Source: Microbotryomycetes sp. JL201 | Taxonomy: Eukaryota > Basidiomycota > Microbotryomycetes | DNA length: 64,000 nt | Direction of reading: 5' to 3' | Assembly (NCBI GenBank): GCA_033819885.1 | Contig: JAQYUZ010000024.1 | Span: forward strand, 124,001-188,000 | In this document: positions 34,722-47,800 of the stretch, piece after piece | Position numbering within the stretch: the first letter of the stretch is position 1 | Layout: each line of letters begins with the position of its first letter | Position numbers and translations under genes: made by a program | Notes under the pieces: generated by a model | What the model saw: the letters and a program-made list of their open reading frames with translations, nothing else | Told to the model about the DNA's origin: nothing | Databases searched by the model: none

Positions 34722-34841
34722 TCTCGCTGGGTGGCGCGCCACACTTTCCGGAACATCCAAGCCGAAGCGCGCTCTCGCGTCTCTCCGCATTCCTTGCGCA
34801 TTCTTTCCTCTCGCAGCCGCTCGAGAGCCACATTCCCTACA

Positions 34842-36009
34842 ATGTACGCTGGCAAGACGATTATTGTGACTGGAGGAGCGTCAGGCATCGGCCTCGGCAT
34901 GGTCAAACACTTTCTTGAGCATGGCGCGAACGTCGTCATTGGAGACATCAACGCCGTTCAAGGTCAAGCGCTTTTGGACGCCCTTCAACCTCGTGACAAA
35001 GTCCGGTTTTGTGCGATGGACGTGACCTCGTGGCGATCACAAGTCCAATTGTTTGCTTTTGCCAAAAAGGAATTTGGCAGAATCGACTTTGTCTTCGCAA
35101 ATGCAGGTATTGCACAAATGCGGGAGTATGTTTTGGTAGCATTCATTATACTTCTTGAGTTACGCTGACTTTATACGCTAAGGCTACGGTCTTCCGACCC
35201 GACGCACTTTGCCACGCGTGAACACGACAGCCTAGAGGGGCTTGAGGATGACGAGCCAGACATGAGAGTCATCAGAATCAATTTGGATGGGGTGCTGTAT
35301 ACGATGCATGCCGCTCTCGCTTACTTTCGATCGCAAGACAAGGACGAGAACGGATGGCGTGGCAAGATTGTCGCTACAGCCAGCAATGCGTACGTCGATG
35401 TAGGTTGCTCAAGGGACAATAACTGAATGAGATGTCCAGTGCCTTCTACCCTTTCCCCAACGACACACTCTACAGCGCGTCAAAGCATGGAGTACTTGGG
35501 GCATGCAAAGCACTCGGCGTCAAAGTGTTCCATGAAGGAATCACCGTCAACTGTCTTGGGCCATCTGTTGTGGGTGAGCAAAGTATTCCGAGCCTAAAGT
35601 CAGCGGCTTCTCCTGTCCACATCTTCTAAACTATCCTCCCGCTCTCAGCCACCCAGATCGGACCGCAGGACTATTTTGCAAGGTTGAAGCAGGAAGGGCG
35701 GCTGACGCCCATCTCGACATTAGCAAGGGCGCTTGACATCTTCTTTGACAAGGGCTGTACTGTCTCAGGTACGTCCTCACCGCGCAGAACGATCGGACGA
35801 TAGCCTGACGGAAACCGTCACTGGTAGGACGGATACTTGAGAACGTGGCTGGAGAAAACGTTCTGCGTGCGAATGCGGCTTGGTCTAGCGACTTGGCTCG
35901 TCAGAACATGTCAGATTTTCACAGTGCAGACGAATGCGACCAGGTGCTTGGTGGCATTGACCCGAAAAAATGGGGGATCAGAGAAGTGACAGAAACAGTG
36001 GGAGCTTAG
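34842..36009 (+). CDS. Short-chain dehydrogenase/reductase
   Basis: NAD(P)-dependent oxidoreductase of the classical SDR fold, 308 residues from exons 34842-35125, 35183-35389, 35440-35573, 35649-35768 and 35828-36009. Seen directly: the cofactor motif TGGASGIG with an acidic residue after strand 2 (GDINA), which favours NAD; FANAGIA (NNAG-type motif); the catalytic set with YSASK as YxxxK; and GITVNCLGPSVV. The overall layout recalls 15-hydroxyprostaglandin dehydrogenase-like SDRs, but the substrate cannot be inferred. All four introns are GT-AG (50-75 nt). Confidence 0.88.
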
Positions 36010-36418
36010 AACAAGCTGTCATGCAAATGCTTCGCGAACATGCGTGCAAAGCTGTGCCGATTGTTTGCAGAGGTCTGGCCCGTCCTGACGCTCTCGAGCT
36101 TTTACGAGGGATCCCATCCTGAGGTTCTAAATTCCTTACCGTTGTTGATTTGAAATGCGTTAACGAAATCCATCAAAGATATACAAATTGCCGCGAGAGC
36201 TCGGGTCCCTGGAACGCACAGCCGGCCGAAAGCGGAAATGTCTGGTCCGCATTCTGAGAGCGATGTTGTAGGCTTGTGTGCGCATTCTGAGATGAAGACG
36301 ACGTCTCGACAGCACTCACTGCGTCGCAACACATTGTGCTCCTCTCTTTTGAACAACAGGCCAGCCACCTCTGGACGCCCACTGTTGGAGACGAGTCTAC
36401 AGTCTGCCATAGTTCAGC
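36010..36418. other. Intergenic region without recognised gene
   Basis: A 409-bp stretch between two plus-strand genes. Minus-strand open frames of about 100 codons occur but show no family resemblance or splice logic. It should contain the SDR 3' end and the next promoter. Confidence 0.5.
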
Positions 36419-37894
36419 ATGAGAGCACGATGCACGCCTACGCCAACCATCTCTGAGCGTTCGCCTCTCTTTCAAACACCTCGAAGCATTCTCACATCGC
36501 CGTCATCTCAATTTCCTCCGGCGCTTCCTTCAAAGGGGCCTTATACACCTCGAGACACATTCGTGCCCTACTTTCATGCTACACCAGCTCCTACAAGCAG
36601 GCGGGTCCGGCGGCAACTGACTCGCAGAGGATGTACGAGCGCGTTTGCATTCGCACTCGTTTTGACGATCATTGTGCTGTGTCGAGCTGCGCACCATCCC
36701 GAACCTCACCCAGCCATCAAACGGATACCCGGATTGCGACGTCTACATCGAAGAGCGATTCTTTTGTGGCGCGACAGCCTGCATGCGCCACCCATTTTTC
36801 CGCTGCCGCAAAATCAGATTTACGCAGCCGATCCCCAGGGAAATCACACGACGACCGTCATATTTCTTCATGGGATGGTGAAGCTTTGATGCTGTTGCAA
36901 GTTACACAGCTTTGTGACTGACTTTGAGAATTCTCTCCCTCTCTCAGCTATTGCCAGCGGTCGACAACCCACTGGGCTTTCTGTCTTTACAACATCCACA
37001 CGTTCGCTGGTGAGGTAAAAATTGCTGGCGGATCTCTCCCGGTTTTCCTCTGATAAGTCGTACTTCAGGGTTGCACCCCAAGCACCGGCAAGGCCGATCG
37101 ACATTGTCACAGTCAGGCTCAGGTTCGAGTTTCCTTTTACGGCTTGGTTCAACATGAGGGACACAAAGACGATTCACATGCCTGGAGAATGGGAAGACGA
37201 GGCTGGGATGGTCGAAAGTCAGAGGCAAATCAACCAGCTTATCCGTCAAGAGAGAGACCTGCTCGTATCAAGAGGACAGCAACCCAAGATCGTTCTGGCA
37301 GGGTTTTCTCAGGGTAGGACACGTGTTCCAAGCTTGTCCGTGTGCTACCTGAGTATCTGCTGACGAGTTGCATTCGTACCATAGGCTCCGCTATGGCGCT
37401 CTTGGCTTCATTGACGGCATATCAGCCACCAGAAGCACTCATGATGTTTTCTGGTTTGGTTCCTTTGGCACCCAAAATTTCGAATGTGCGCCCCGTCCAG
37501 CCGAAAATGTCTTTCACTGCTGAAATATTGCGAACTATAGCTCAACGATTTTGCTCAGACGAATGTGCCTCTTTTTTGGGGTCACGGGAAAGAGGATCCA
37601 GTATTTTAGTAAGTCTCAGCCTTCACTTTTGTTTCGAGTCTAGCATATTGAATGCGCCATCTCTCGCAGTCCGGAAGAAGCCAAAGTGGCGTTCGATTGG
37701 CTCAGCAAGGACGGACCGATCAAGTTGTCCAAAACAAAGTTCAAGGTGATTCCCGCGTCGTCGAACTTGACAATGCTCCATAGATTCACTCCAACTGCGA
37801 GCAGGTCTACAGCGGCGTTGATCATGGCTGGGGCCTGCAAGAACTGTTTGACTCGTCGGCGTGGCTGAATCAGACTGTGCCTAGCTTTCATTGA
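36419..37894 (+). CDS. Membrane-anchored acyl-protein thioesterase-like hydrolase
   Basis: Alpha/beta hydrolase of the acyl-protein thioesterase/phospholipase-carboxylesterase type. Exons 36419-36877, 36948-37009, 37069-37313, 37385-37485, 37541-37608, 37670-37745 and 37805-37894 give 366 residues. An N-terminal disordered cytosolic part is followed by a single membrane helix (about 77-95, AFAFALVLTIIVLC), so this is a type II membrane protein, unlike the soluble APT1. Catalytic elements: TVIFLHGM (oxyanion strand), AGFSQGSAMAL (nucleophile Ser), FWGHGKEDPV (acid Asp), GVDHGWG (His). The usual GDTGxxW after HG is missing; HGM runs directly into LLPAVDNP, which may mean a missed small exon or a real change. 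The natural substrate is unknown. Confidence 0.82.
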
Positions 37895-38251
37895 GAAAGG
37901 GACCTGAACGGGTGTATGAACATAGTCATATAGCCTGTCATTGTAACAGACGCCAGCATCGCATTCGGAAATAATTTGTGGCTCTGGTGGCGTAGAGAGG
38001 AACGAATCAAGCATCGAGCACTAACGTTTCAGTACCGCACGAACTCGTGCTACAATACAGTTACAAACGTCTGCCTCATCATTGCTCTACTCCTTCCAGA
38101 GCTTGTGCCACCGTTCCAAGCTTTGACCTCAAGTCACCACTTGGTTACTGAAGTAGCGAGTGCGCTCGAGTCATTCGCATTCTTGCGTGCTTCGAGAATG
38201 CGCCGCTGCACCGGATAAGCCACACTCGACTCACAGTGACCCGCAGCCGCC
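37895..38251. other. Intergenic region before ATG2
   Basis: A 357-bp stretch holding the 3' end of the hydrolase gene and the ATG2 promoter. No further motif recognised. Confidence 0.5.
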
Positions 38252-41200
38252 ATGGCCTGGTCGTTCCTGTGCGTCTCGCCGCCTTCATCAGGGTCTGAGG
38301 TCTCGGCGCTGATTCTAGATCACTTGAACATGACAGTACATCGCTCTTGCCACCGCTGCCCTCGCTGCCGTCGCTGCCAGCATTGCCCGCGCTGCCGCAG
38401 TCCGTCCAACGCCGATTGCTCAGTTTTCTACTGCGCAAGGCCGTCGGTCAATTTGTACATCACGGAATCGACTCTGATACAATCGAATCAGACCTCGGCA
38501 ATGGTCACGTCAAGGCTCAGGATCTCAAGCTCTCGCCAGACGTAAGTGGGGGTTGCCCGACGCTGGCTCGCACTCTGCATGCGATTCGCGAATCGACCGC
38601 CCGGAGATGATCGTTCAGATCGAATAACAGAACTGTGCCGCGACACGATGTACACGATAGATTCAACGTCGCATCGGGTCACCTTGCAATCCTTGCTGAC
38701 TCTGTTGCTCTGCGCCACAGGCCATCAACGCACTGCTCGAAGGGTTACCGATCGAATTCGTCTCCGGCACTGTGGGCAGCGTCGAAGTTGATGTGTCTTG
38801 GCCATTGTCTCTGGCCTCAACAATCTCAGTCAAGGTCGACACCGTCTCAATCAAGCTCAGAGTCTGCAGTTTGAATCATTTGCAGGCGTCTGCAGTGCTT
38901 GAACAGCAGAACTTGTCGGAAAGTGTACTCTCTTTATCAGTCGCCAGCGAGTTCGTAGCGCAGGAGGTATCAACAGACCACGAAAATGCACTCAAGCAGT
39001 CGCTCCTGGGTGAATCTACCGCTGCGGCGGGTTTTGACGTACCCGGTGCTTTTCAGCAGCAGAGACGGCATGACATTGGCACGGATGATGGAGACGCCGA
39101 CCGTGTTGAAGAAGTCACGATGCTCGCCGGAATGATTGACCGGCTGCTATCTCGCCTGCGTGTCGACTTCAGAAATCTGCAGATCCAGCTCGAGTTCGGA
39201 CATGACTGCACACAGAGTCTGGATGTCGCTGTTCATTATTTACAGTATGCTGCTCCAGAGGAAGTGCAGCGCAGCCCAGCCACGACAATCCGCACCATCA
39301 CGATCAGTCCACCTTCAATTTACCTCGTCACACCATTCGCGCCGGAGACAGCGCCTTCGCCACGGAACGAACAAGCTGCGCTCGACAGCGAGTCTGATGC
39401 CGACAGTGACGAAAATGTCTCGCCCGAAGGCGAGATGCTCATGTCGCAATCAATCGCCGACCTGCGCGATTCGTTTGCAAGCGCTCAGAGCTGTTCGTCA
39501 ATCTACGAAAGCGCCATCGGACGCCCACAGGCCCATGTTGCAACAACTCTGCTATCTAAATCTGCGCAAAGAGACGAGGATTCTCCATTCATGGATTCGG
39601 CAGCCGCGACGGCTGAAGGCACAAACACAAAGGCGTGCTTGATGTCGTTCGGCTCGGAGGCTATCACTGTCGAGCTTTCGAAGGTTGTGCAGACATCATC
39701 AAGATCAACGCTTGCGGTGGATGTCAAGCTCGGTGTATTATCTCTGCTCCTGCAGCCTTACCAACTGGACCCGCTTGTGGATTTGGCGATGGCTCTGACG
39801 CCCAAACATGCCGGAGAAAGGACGATGAACTCGCCCGCAGCGGTAGAACGTACCTCAAACTCCGTATTGGCGGTCAATGTCAGCGTCAAAGCTGCTCAAA
39901 TCCTCATCGTATCCGACTTGGATTCGGATACCGTCGTCTCTGACAAAGATCCTTTCTGGCACCAGCCACTAGCTCATGCGCCCGAACAAGACCACGTGAG
40001 GGCTAGGCTCGATGACATACGGCTACACCTTGACTGTGCTCCACACAAGCCCATTTCTACTGCTGTGCACGTTGTGCAACTCAACGTTTCGGAGTCCATC
40101 GTCATGAACAATCTCCGAGGATATCTACCCATTCTTCTTTCGGATCCCAACATGGCTCAACAGTACGATGAAAAACACTACATGCCCAAATTCGAATACA
40201 GCGACTGGATTCAAGCGTTCCCTGACACAAGGAACTGGAAGACGCGAATAAAAACTAAAGCTCGGACGGCTTCGATGGCTAGAGACATTCCAGACAGCCC
40301 CTCGCCTGTCGCCTTCGCCGCCTTGAAAAATTCTGGCGGAGGTGAGCTCTGTCGTCCCCTGGGATCCCCTGACCGTCAATCGCTGACACTCAGAGCCGCA
40401 TAGTCGACGTGCAGACTTGCCCAATCCACCTCTTCGTTGATCTTTCGACGGTGACAAGGCTCAACAAGCTCGTTTCTCGCCTTTTGAAGTGCTCGTCTCG
40501 GTTACAGGACCTCGATGACGGTGCTGTCACGCCTCGTGGTGAAGCAAAAGAGTCGCCTTCAACTCCCACTCGGATGTTCAAGGAGCCCTCGTTTGAGCCC
40601 GATACCGAAACGGAGCCTTCGCCGTCGTGGCGGATGAAAATGTTGCGGATCTCAATTCGGTGTGCGCCGCCGTCGAAACTTGGAGCAGCAGACCGAAACA
40701 TATCGATGCATCTGAGGTCAGGAATTGCCGTCATCGACTGTCAGAATATCGCACTGCGCCAAACCAAATGCAATGAAACACGATTGGAAGGGGATCGAGT
40801 GCTATTGGCATTCGCAAGTGTGAACGGTGAGCACGAAGAGCGACTGCTGAAGGCGGTCTAATTTGGTGCTTCTCAGCGACGCAAGCTCAGACTGTCTTTG
40901 CCATGTCAACGCTCGATTTGGATGACGCGGGCCCCTCGGCGATCCGACCAAGCGTGACGATACTATCCTCTCAGCCGGCTGGAGCAGCGACCACTACGAG
41001 CACGATCGAGGCCAATGTCCCGTTGGCTCGCTGTAATCTTGATAAACCCAACTTTGATTCGCTCCAGCTGTTCGCCGATGATGTGTCTCAATGGACAAGT
41101 CGAACGTTCGGCGGCAGCGAGCGCTCATTCTTAGGAAGCGACATGCGAGAGGAGAGCAAGTTGATTGGAAGCCGATACTTTGGCGCCAAGAGCTTTGCGA

Positions 41201-44200
41201 GACCCGGCCGACAAGGCAGCGGGTCTGATTCGTTGATCGCCAGTCAACCGTCCACGATTATCAAGCTAGTCATGACGGACGGGATTCTAGATGTCTTCTT
41301 TGGGCAGCAGCAAGAAGCGCCGAGGCATTTGCGGGCCAAAATTCAGGACGTCAGTGTGCAAGCCGATTTGCTCACAGAGGGCAAGACGACTCTGCGACTA
41401 GAAGCCGCCGTTGGGGACCTTTCCTTGGCCGAGATACGGCCACAAGAGCAGTCGAAAGCTCTTTTGAGCAGACACTTCCCAGCGACAATACACGGAACAC
41501 AATGCCCCGTACTTCGAGTCGGATTCACGAGTCTCTGCGAGCCAGACACCGGGATCAAAGAGACGCGAGTACAGGTCAAATTGTCGAATCTGTTATATCA
41601 CCTCCTCCCGGACCTCACCTACATTGACGATCTCTTTCGTTTCTCCAAAGCTCCAAGCGGCGTGTTTGAGCAAGTCGTCCCGAGCGAACTCACACGATTG
41701 CGCATCACAATATCGGACGCAGCAGTTCACATCACAGCGCCCAGAACGGAGAGTCAAATCGTCTCCTGCATCAGCCTCGCTCAAATGTCAGCAGATCTCA
41801 TGCCCGATAATCTTAGAACGGTGTTCGATGTTACCGCCGAAGCTTTCTTGTTGGCTGTCGATAGTGCGGAAGACCTGATCGAGCCGGATCAACAGTGTTT
41901 AAGCATATTGGAGCTCTGGCAGGTCAGCAGAGACTGGCAGCTGCGACGATCTTTGCTCGACTAACGCTTTGTCGCCCAGGCGCGCGGTTTCAAACTCATC
42001 GCTTCAGTTGATGACATTGAGCTGGAAGTCAAGCAAGGCAACGGATCTGTGCTACCTGATTTTGAAGTACGACCTAGTCGCAATCACGGACTGGTTCTCC
42101 ACTGACATTTGCGCCCGACCCAGCTCCTCGCAAAAAGTGGTCGAATCGAGCTGATGCTCTGTGCAGACACAATCGCCAGCATGACTGCCTTTGCAAGCGA
42201 ATTCAGTGCAGGAGTAAATCTGGGCGCAGTGTGAGTCCTAGTCTCTTTATCCTCGGCAGTCTGGACCTGACACAGGGTTCACAGATCTCGGAACATGCCG
42301 CTCACCATGCCTGTCAGCAGCAGACTGCAGCAGTCCGTTGAAATGTTTGGTGAGCGGCTACGTACGGCGAATACCTCCGGCTGTCCCTGATTCCCTCATG
42401 CTGCACAGCGAGTGTCGACCAGTCTGCGTTTGGAGCATTGCCACTTGTCGAAGCGCCATTCGACTTAATTGATGATGTGCCTTACAACATCGACTACATC
42501 AATAACTTACAACGGCCGATAAGGGGCGGAAGCACTCTTGCTGAACGACCGTCCTTAGCTCGTCGCGGCGAAGGCGTTGTTATCTCGGACATTGATGACG
42601 AGACAATCACGATGATGACTCCAGCCGGGCTTCAGATTGTGGAGGATTACCTCGCCGTGCCACGAATGCAGGAAGAGCAATCCGTCCGGTGGGTCCTGCG
42701 CGCGTGCAGAGCGACTTTCAGCTGACGCTTGGCGTAGGTCCGCGCCAGGCGTCGTTCGGTGTCGGGTAGACGACCTCGATCTCGATATTAACCTCTACGA
42801 AGGCTATGATTGGCATCGTACTCGCAAAGCGATTGAAAATCGGGCCAAGATTGTTCGTCGTCGTCTAGAAAAGATTCGACAATTGCTCGCGAGCGGCCAA
42901 AAGGCTGATGCAAGCGGCGAAGACGCGTCCGTGCTCATGTTCGAATCGGTTCAGCTGGGTTTACCGCCAGGAGCGTCCGAGTTGCCTCTTGCACAATTAA
43001 TGGCTGCAATCGATCAAGAGCTAGAATCAGACGCTGGCGCAACAACGACGTCGACGACAAGCGAAGGCGAATCGCCGCCCGTAAGACAGTCAACCTCCGC
43101 CCCGGCAGCCACCGAGACCCGCACGCGATCCGTCAGCGCCAGAGTTGGAGGCAGAAGCCGCAAACGACTAACGAGATCGCGGGACTACGCAATTCAAATC
43201 ACATGTCAAGCTGTACAAGCTATTTTTGACATTTTCCCACCAAATAGCGACTGCGCTTCTCAGCTGCGAGCTGACGTCGATCTGTTTGAGATTATCGACA
43301 ACGTCGCGACATCGACTTGGAACAAGTTTCTGACCGAAATGAGGCCTCACGACGGGGGCGTGGTCAGGCCGACTGGCACCCCGATGCTACGCGTCGAGCA
43401 ACGCAATCTGCGATCTTCTGCAAAGGAAGAAATCGCGCTCAAGGTCGGTAACCTGAATGTCTTGTTTTCGATCCGTGCTCACTACTGTTTTTAGATTAAA
43501 ATTTCTCCGCTCCGGCTTTACATCGATCAAGACGCGTTGGACTTTCTCAAAGCGTTTGGAGCTTTCAAATTGCCGGTGGTAGAGACGACGGCTGTGCCGA
43601 CTTCGAGCGAAGAGCCATTCTTTCGTGAGAGACAAGTTCTGTCGCGACGAGCCTAGTTGACAAGGCTGGCATGCAGAACGCGTTGAAATCTTACCTATCA
43701 AGATCAAATTGGACTACAAGCCGAAACGAGTCGATTTGCGCGCGCTCCGTCAGGGCCGCTCTGCCGAATTGATGAATTTCTTCCATTTCGACGGGTCAGA
43801 GATGACGCTGAGGCATTTAGTCGTCACTGGAGTCAGCCTGAACGACGTTCATTGCGCTTAGCGGAAGCTGACAGGTGAATTGTCCCAGGTGTCTGGCTCG
43901 ACTCGATTGTCGGAGTTGGTGCAAGAAATCTGGACGCCTGACGTGAAAGCAAATCAGCTGGCAGACGTCATCTCTGGCATCGCCCCTGTTCGATCTGTCG
44001 TCAACGTTGGCTCTGGTCTCGCCAACCTTGTGCTTCTGCCGATCGAACAGTACCGCAAAGACGGCCGAATCGTCCGGGGTCTTCAGAAAGGGGCTTCAAG
44101 CTTTGCAAAGCAGACGACCCTCGAGGCTTTGAATGTTGGGGCTCGACTCGCCACGGGCACACAAGTGATTCTCGAACAGGCGGAATCTGTCCTCGGGGCG

Positions 44201-44654
44201 GGCAAATTTGATAGGTCGATCGCAACGGAAACGATGACTACGGCTTCAAACGTTGAAGGCGACCTGCTCGAGCTGAGTCAACAGGATATACGAGAATTGA
44301 CGAGCAGATACGCGCAACAACCTCAAGACTTGAGACAAGGCGTCGAGTCTGCCTATCAGAGTCTAGGTTCTAATCTGCGTTCAGCTGCACAGACGATTTT
44401 GGCTGTTCCGATGGAAGTATATGAGAGGTCGGGTACAGAGGTGAGTCACAATCTCGATCTTACGCAATGGCCGCTGACACTCTGCTAACCAGGGACCTGT
44501 CCGAGCTGTCGTCCGCGCTGTACCGATTGCTGTGCTCAAACCCATGATTGGCGCGACCGAGGCCGTGTCCAAAACGCTGTTTGGGTTGCGTAATTCGTTG
44601 GACGAGGATGCCGGCGCCGACTCGAGTGATAAATACAAGCGCGCGTCGTCTTGA
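38252..44654 (+). CDS. ATG2: Autophagy-related lipid-transfer protein ATG2
   Basis: Bridge-like lipid transfer protein joining the ER to the growing phagophore. The start at 38252 has a strong context (GCCGCCATGG) and gives MAWSFL; after a first intron (donor 38269) comes a Pro/Leu repeat and the chorein N-terminal domain (VQRRLLSFLLRKAVGQFV, DTIESDLGNGHVKAQDL; intron 38542-38720). The middle is long and beta-rich. The C-terminal ATG2 signature is clear: FFQRVEILPIKIKLDYKPKR, ELMNFFHFDGSEMTLRH, EIWTPDVKANQLADVISG, IAPVRSVVNVGSGLANLV and ASSFAKQTTLEAL. Some fifteen introns are present; the join near 40.34-40.40 kb could not be settled, so no exact length is given. Small in-frame introns may be hidden in long open exons. 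The dynactin gene starts 215 bp downstream. Confidence 0.92.
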
Positions 44655-44734
44655 GGAATAAGATTGTACTTTACAAGTATGCTTCGCAGTGTCGAATGTT
44701 TTTGTGTAGTCTCTGCATTCTAGTCTTGTTCGGG

Positions 44735-44742
44735 TCACGTGA
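44735..44742. promoter_or_regulatory. TCACGTGA palindrome upstream of dynactin gene
   Basis: Perfect palindrome 128 bp before the ATG at 44870, in the short ATG2-dynactin gap. Confidence 0.4.
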
Positions 44743-44869
44743 GCAACTGCGGCGCCCTCGTTCCGTTTCTTCGTACAACAGGCAAAAGACACGCGCAGTC
44801 CAGCAAAGGCCACCTCGAGCAAACGCAATTGACCTGCCACCGGGCGTACATCGCGTCTGCGTGGCCTGT

Positions 44870-47800
44870 CATGGCGTCAGGCGCGGGTCCGAGCGCTGCG
44901 CTTCGCGTCGGCCAACGCGTGCAGGTGTCTGCCGGCGTTGGACACGTCAGATTCGTCGGACAAACATCGTTTGCAGCTGGCAAGTGGGTCGGCGTCGAGC
45001 TTGATGCTGCTGGCGGCAAGAACGATGGAAGCGTCAACGGCACGCGCTACTTTGACACGCAGGCATTGCATGGTGTCTTTGTCAGGCCTTCCCAGGTCAA
45101 AGTTATCGACGATACCAGCATCACGAGCAGGTCTGCTGTGAGTCTCCTGCCTATATGCCGTCCACGAACTGAAGCAAACGAACTGACTGAGCCTTGTGAA
45201 TACGTTGTGATGTGGGACGGATCAGTCGCCCGAAGTAGCGTCGCAATCATCTTCACGACCAGTCACGCGTCCGCAGTCGCGTACAAGTCTCGCAAGACCA
45301 CTGAGCGCCACTCAAGCGCGACCGAGCTCAGTCGCAGCTCATGCTCGGCGACCTTCATCGGTTCTGCAAGAGACGTCCGAACATGCCGCAGTACCAGAGC
45401 GAGCACTCGATAATTCGACGTCCAACCCATCTGCCTTTGAGATCGCTCACCCGATTTCGGCTTCCGCCACTTCCGCCTTGACCCAAACTACTTCGCCAGC
45501 TGAAGGGCAGAGCGACGCATTCAAACTTCCTGCCACGCCCTTGCAACATCAACATGCTCGCAAGGATTTGCTCTCAGCGCCTACATCGATGCTGCCCCCT
45601 CCTCCCTCGCCTTCGCGGACTTTGTCGCGGGCAATGCCAACTTCAGTCAAGCGAACTTTAGTCGACGAAAGTGCAGTTTTGGAGGGCAGGGCGGCGCAAA
45701 AGCTCGGCCAAGCAAATCGCATACCGGCCGAATCTAGTTCTGGGAGGCCTCGCGCTCTTTCTCGTGTCTCAGACACAGGACGACAATTAGGATCGCCAGA
45801 ACAGGACGCAAGGGCCGAGGATAATGATATGACGGAGCAGACTTTGCCTCCCAGACAGGATCCCTTTTCGCTAAGAGGGCCAGACAGTCGAAGACTGGCC
45901 GAGCCGGTGCGTTTGTGCACCATAGCAATTCTCAGCAGAAACGGCTGACAAATGCAGAGTTTTCAGACCGTTCCTCGCCGTGAGCACGAGGAACTCCAGG
46001 CGAAGCTACGAATCTTGGAAGCTCGCAGAGCAGAAGATCGAGATCGACTGCGCATGCTGGAAAGTCTTCAGGAAGAATCGCAAGAATGGGATAAAATCAA
46101 GGAGAAGACCAAGAGTAAGCTACCACCATCAATCACGTTTCGTCTTTTTGCTGAATCATAATCGCGACGCAGGTAAAATCGCTGAATTGGCTGCCGACGT
46201 CCGGGAACTCAAGAGACAGGTGCGCACTACACTTCGATCGCGATCAGAATCTGACACCATCTGGCCGAAAGAACAAGGAGATTGAAGCGGAGAGGGACGA
46301 CTTGTCCTCGAAACTCGAAGAACTTCAAGACCAGGTAGAGCTTACTCTGCTCGACAAGGAAATGGCTGAAGAGAAGCACGAATCTCTTGCTTCATCCCTC
46401 GAGGCCATGAAAGAAAAATGCGCAGAGCTGGATGTTGAGTTGAATGTATTGAGGGAAGAGAACGGTATGTTGGTACGAGGGTGGGTTCCAGACCAAGTCC
46501 GCTGACAGCGAAAACATTTCGCAGCACGCATGACGGGTGAAGGCGAAGCAGAGATTGCTCGCCATTCCGATGAGGGAGGTGCACAGTCACATCTTGCATT
46601 CGTCCAACTACGGAAGCAGAACGAAAGGCTGCGTGAAGCGTTGCTTCGGTCAGTCAGATGCATTTCTATACGCTTGAGTTCTCGCTTACGCACCATATCG
46701 TACAACCTAGAATGCGCGATCTGACGAGCCAATCCGAAGCCGAATCGAAGCGCAAGATCGCAGACCTAGAGAAAGAATTGACTTTGACATCAGATCTTCA
46801 ATGTGAGTCGCTGTGGCTTCAGTCTCGCAAAGCTCGCTCAACCTACACATCCACAGCAATGTACGAAAACAATGTCGTCGAACTTGAAAGAGCAGAAGCG
46901 CATATCGAAGACCTCAAAGCGCAACTCGATGACGCGCTTGGGGCCGAAGATTTACTCGAGCAATTGACGGAGCGCAACCTGAATCTGAGCGAGGTGAGTG
47001 CCATAGATCGAAGATCAAAGTATAGGCATGTCTGACATTTTGAACAGCGAATCGACGAGATGAAAGCCGTCGTTGAAGACCTCGAGGCCCTGAAAGAGCT
47101 CAACGATGAGCTCGAGGAGAGCCACGTCGAGACCGAGCGACAAATGCAGGAAGAGCTCGGTATGTTCGCCACACAGTTAGTCAATTTGTGTCGCTGACGT
47201 CTGTGGCCTCCTCAGACGTCAAAGAGATGCAAGTGAGGCAACTGATTCAGCGGTCAGAGTCGCTCGAGGATAGTGTCGCCGAGTATGAAAATACCATTGG
47301 GCAATTCCGCGAGCTCGTCTCTGTCCTTCAAAGGTGAATCGCAGCCCTCGATCGATGCCTCTGCTGCTGAGACGTTTTGTCCGTTGCAGCGACATAGAGC
47401 AGATCCGGCAGCAACAGGAGACGAGGGAGACAGAGTCGCAGACGCTCACGTCGCAGTCTCAGGCCATGCTCAACCTCAACATGAAGCTGCAGTCGACTGT
47501 AATGAAATCTCAAGTCAAGGCGATCGAGCTCGAGTTGAGGAAACTCGACGCTTTGCAAGCAACGGAGCGCCTCGACATCATCAGGGTCGGTCGTCATTCA
47601 GTGACATTGCCGGCGAACGCTGACTCTCGTTGAGCAGCCATACTTGTCGTCTACTTTTGTAGACGAGGATGCGGGCGCGGTCGACGCTCTGCTGTTCTTC
47701 GAGCGCGTCGCTTTCAAAGCGGATTTGATTAGCAGCACCATTGAACAGCAGCACAACATTTCCGAGTCTTTGACAACCGTTGTGCCTGAAGCCGTGATTT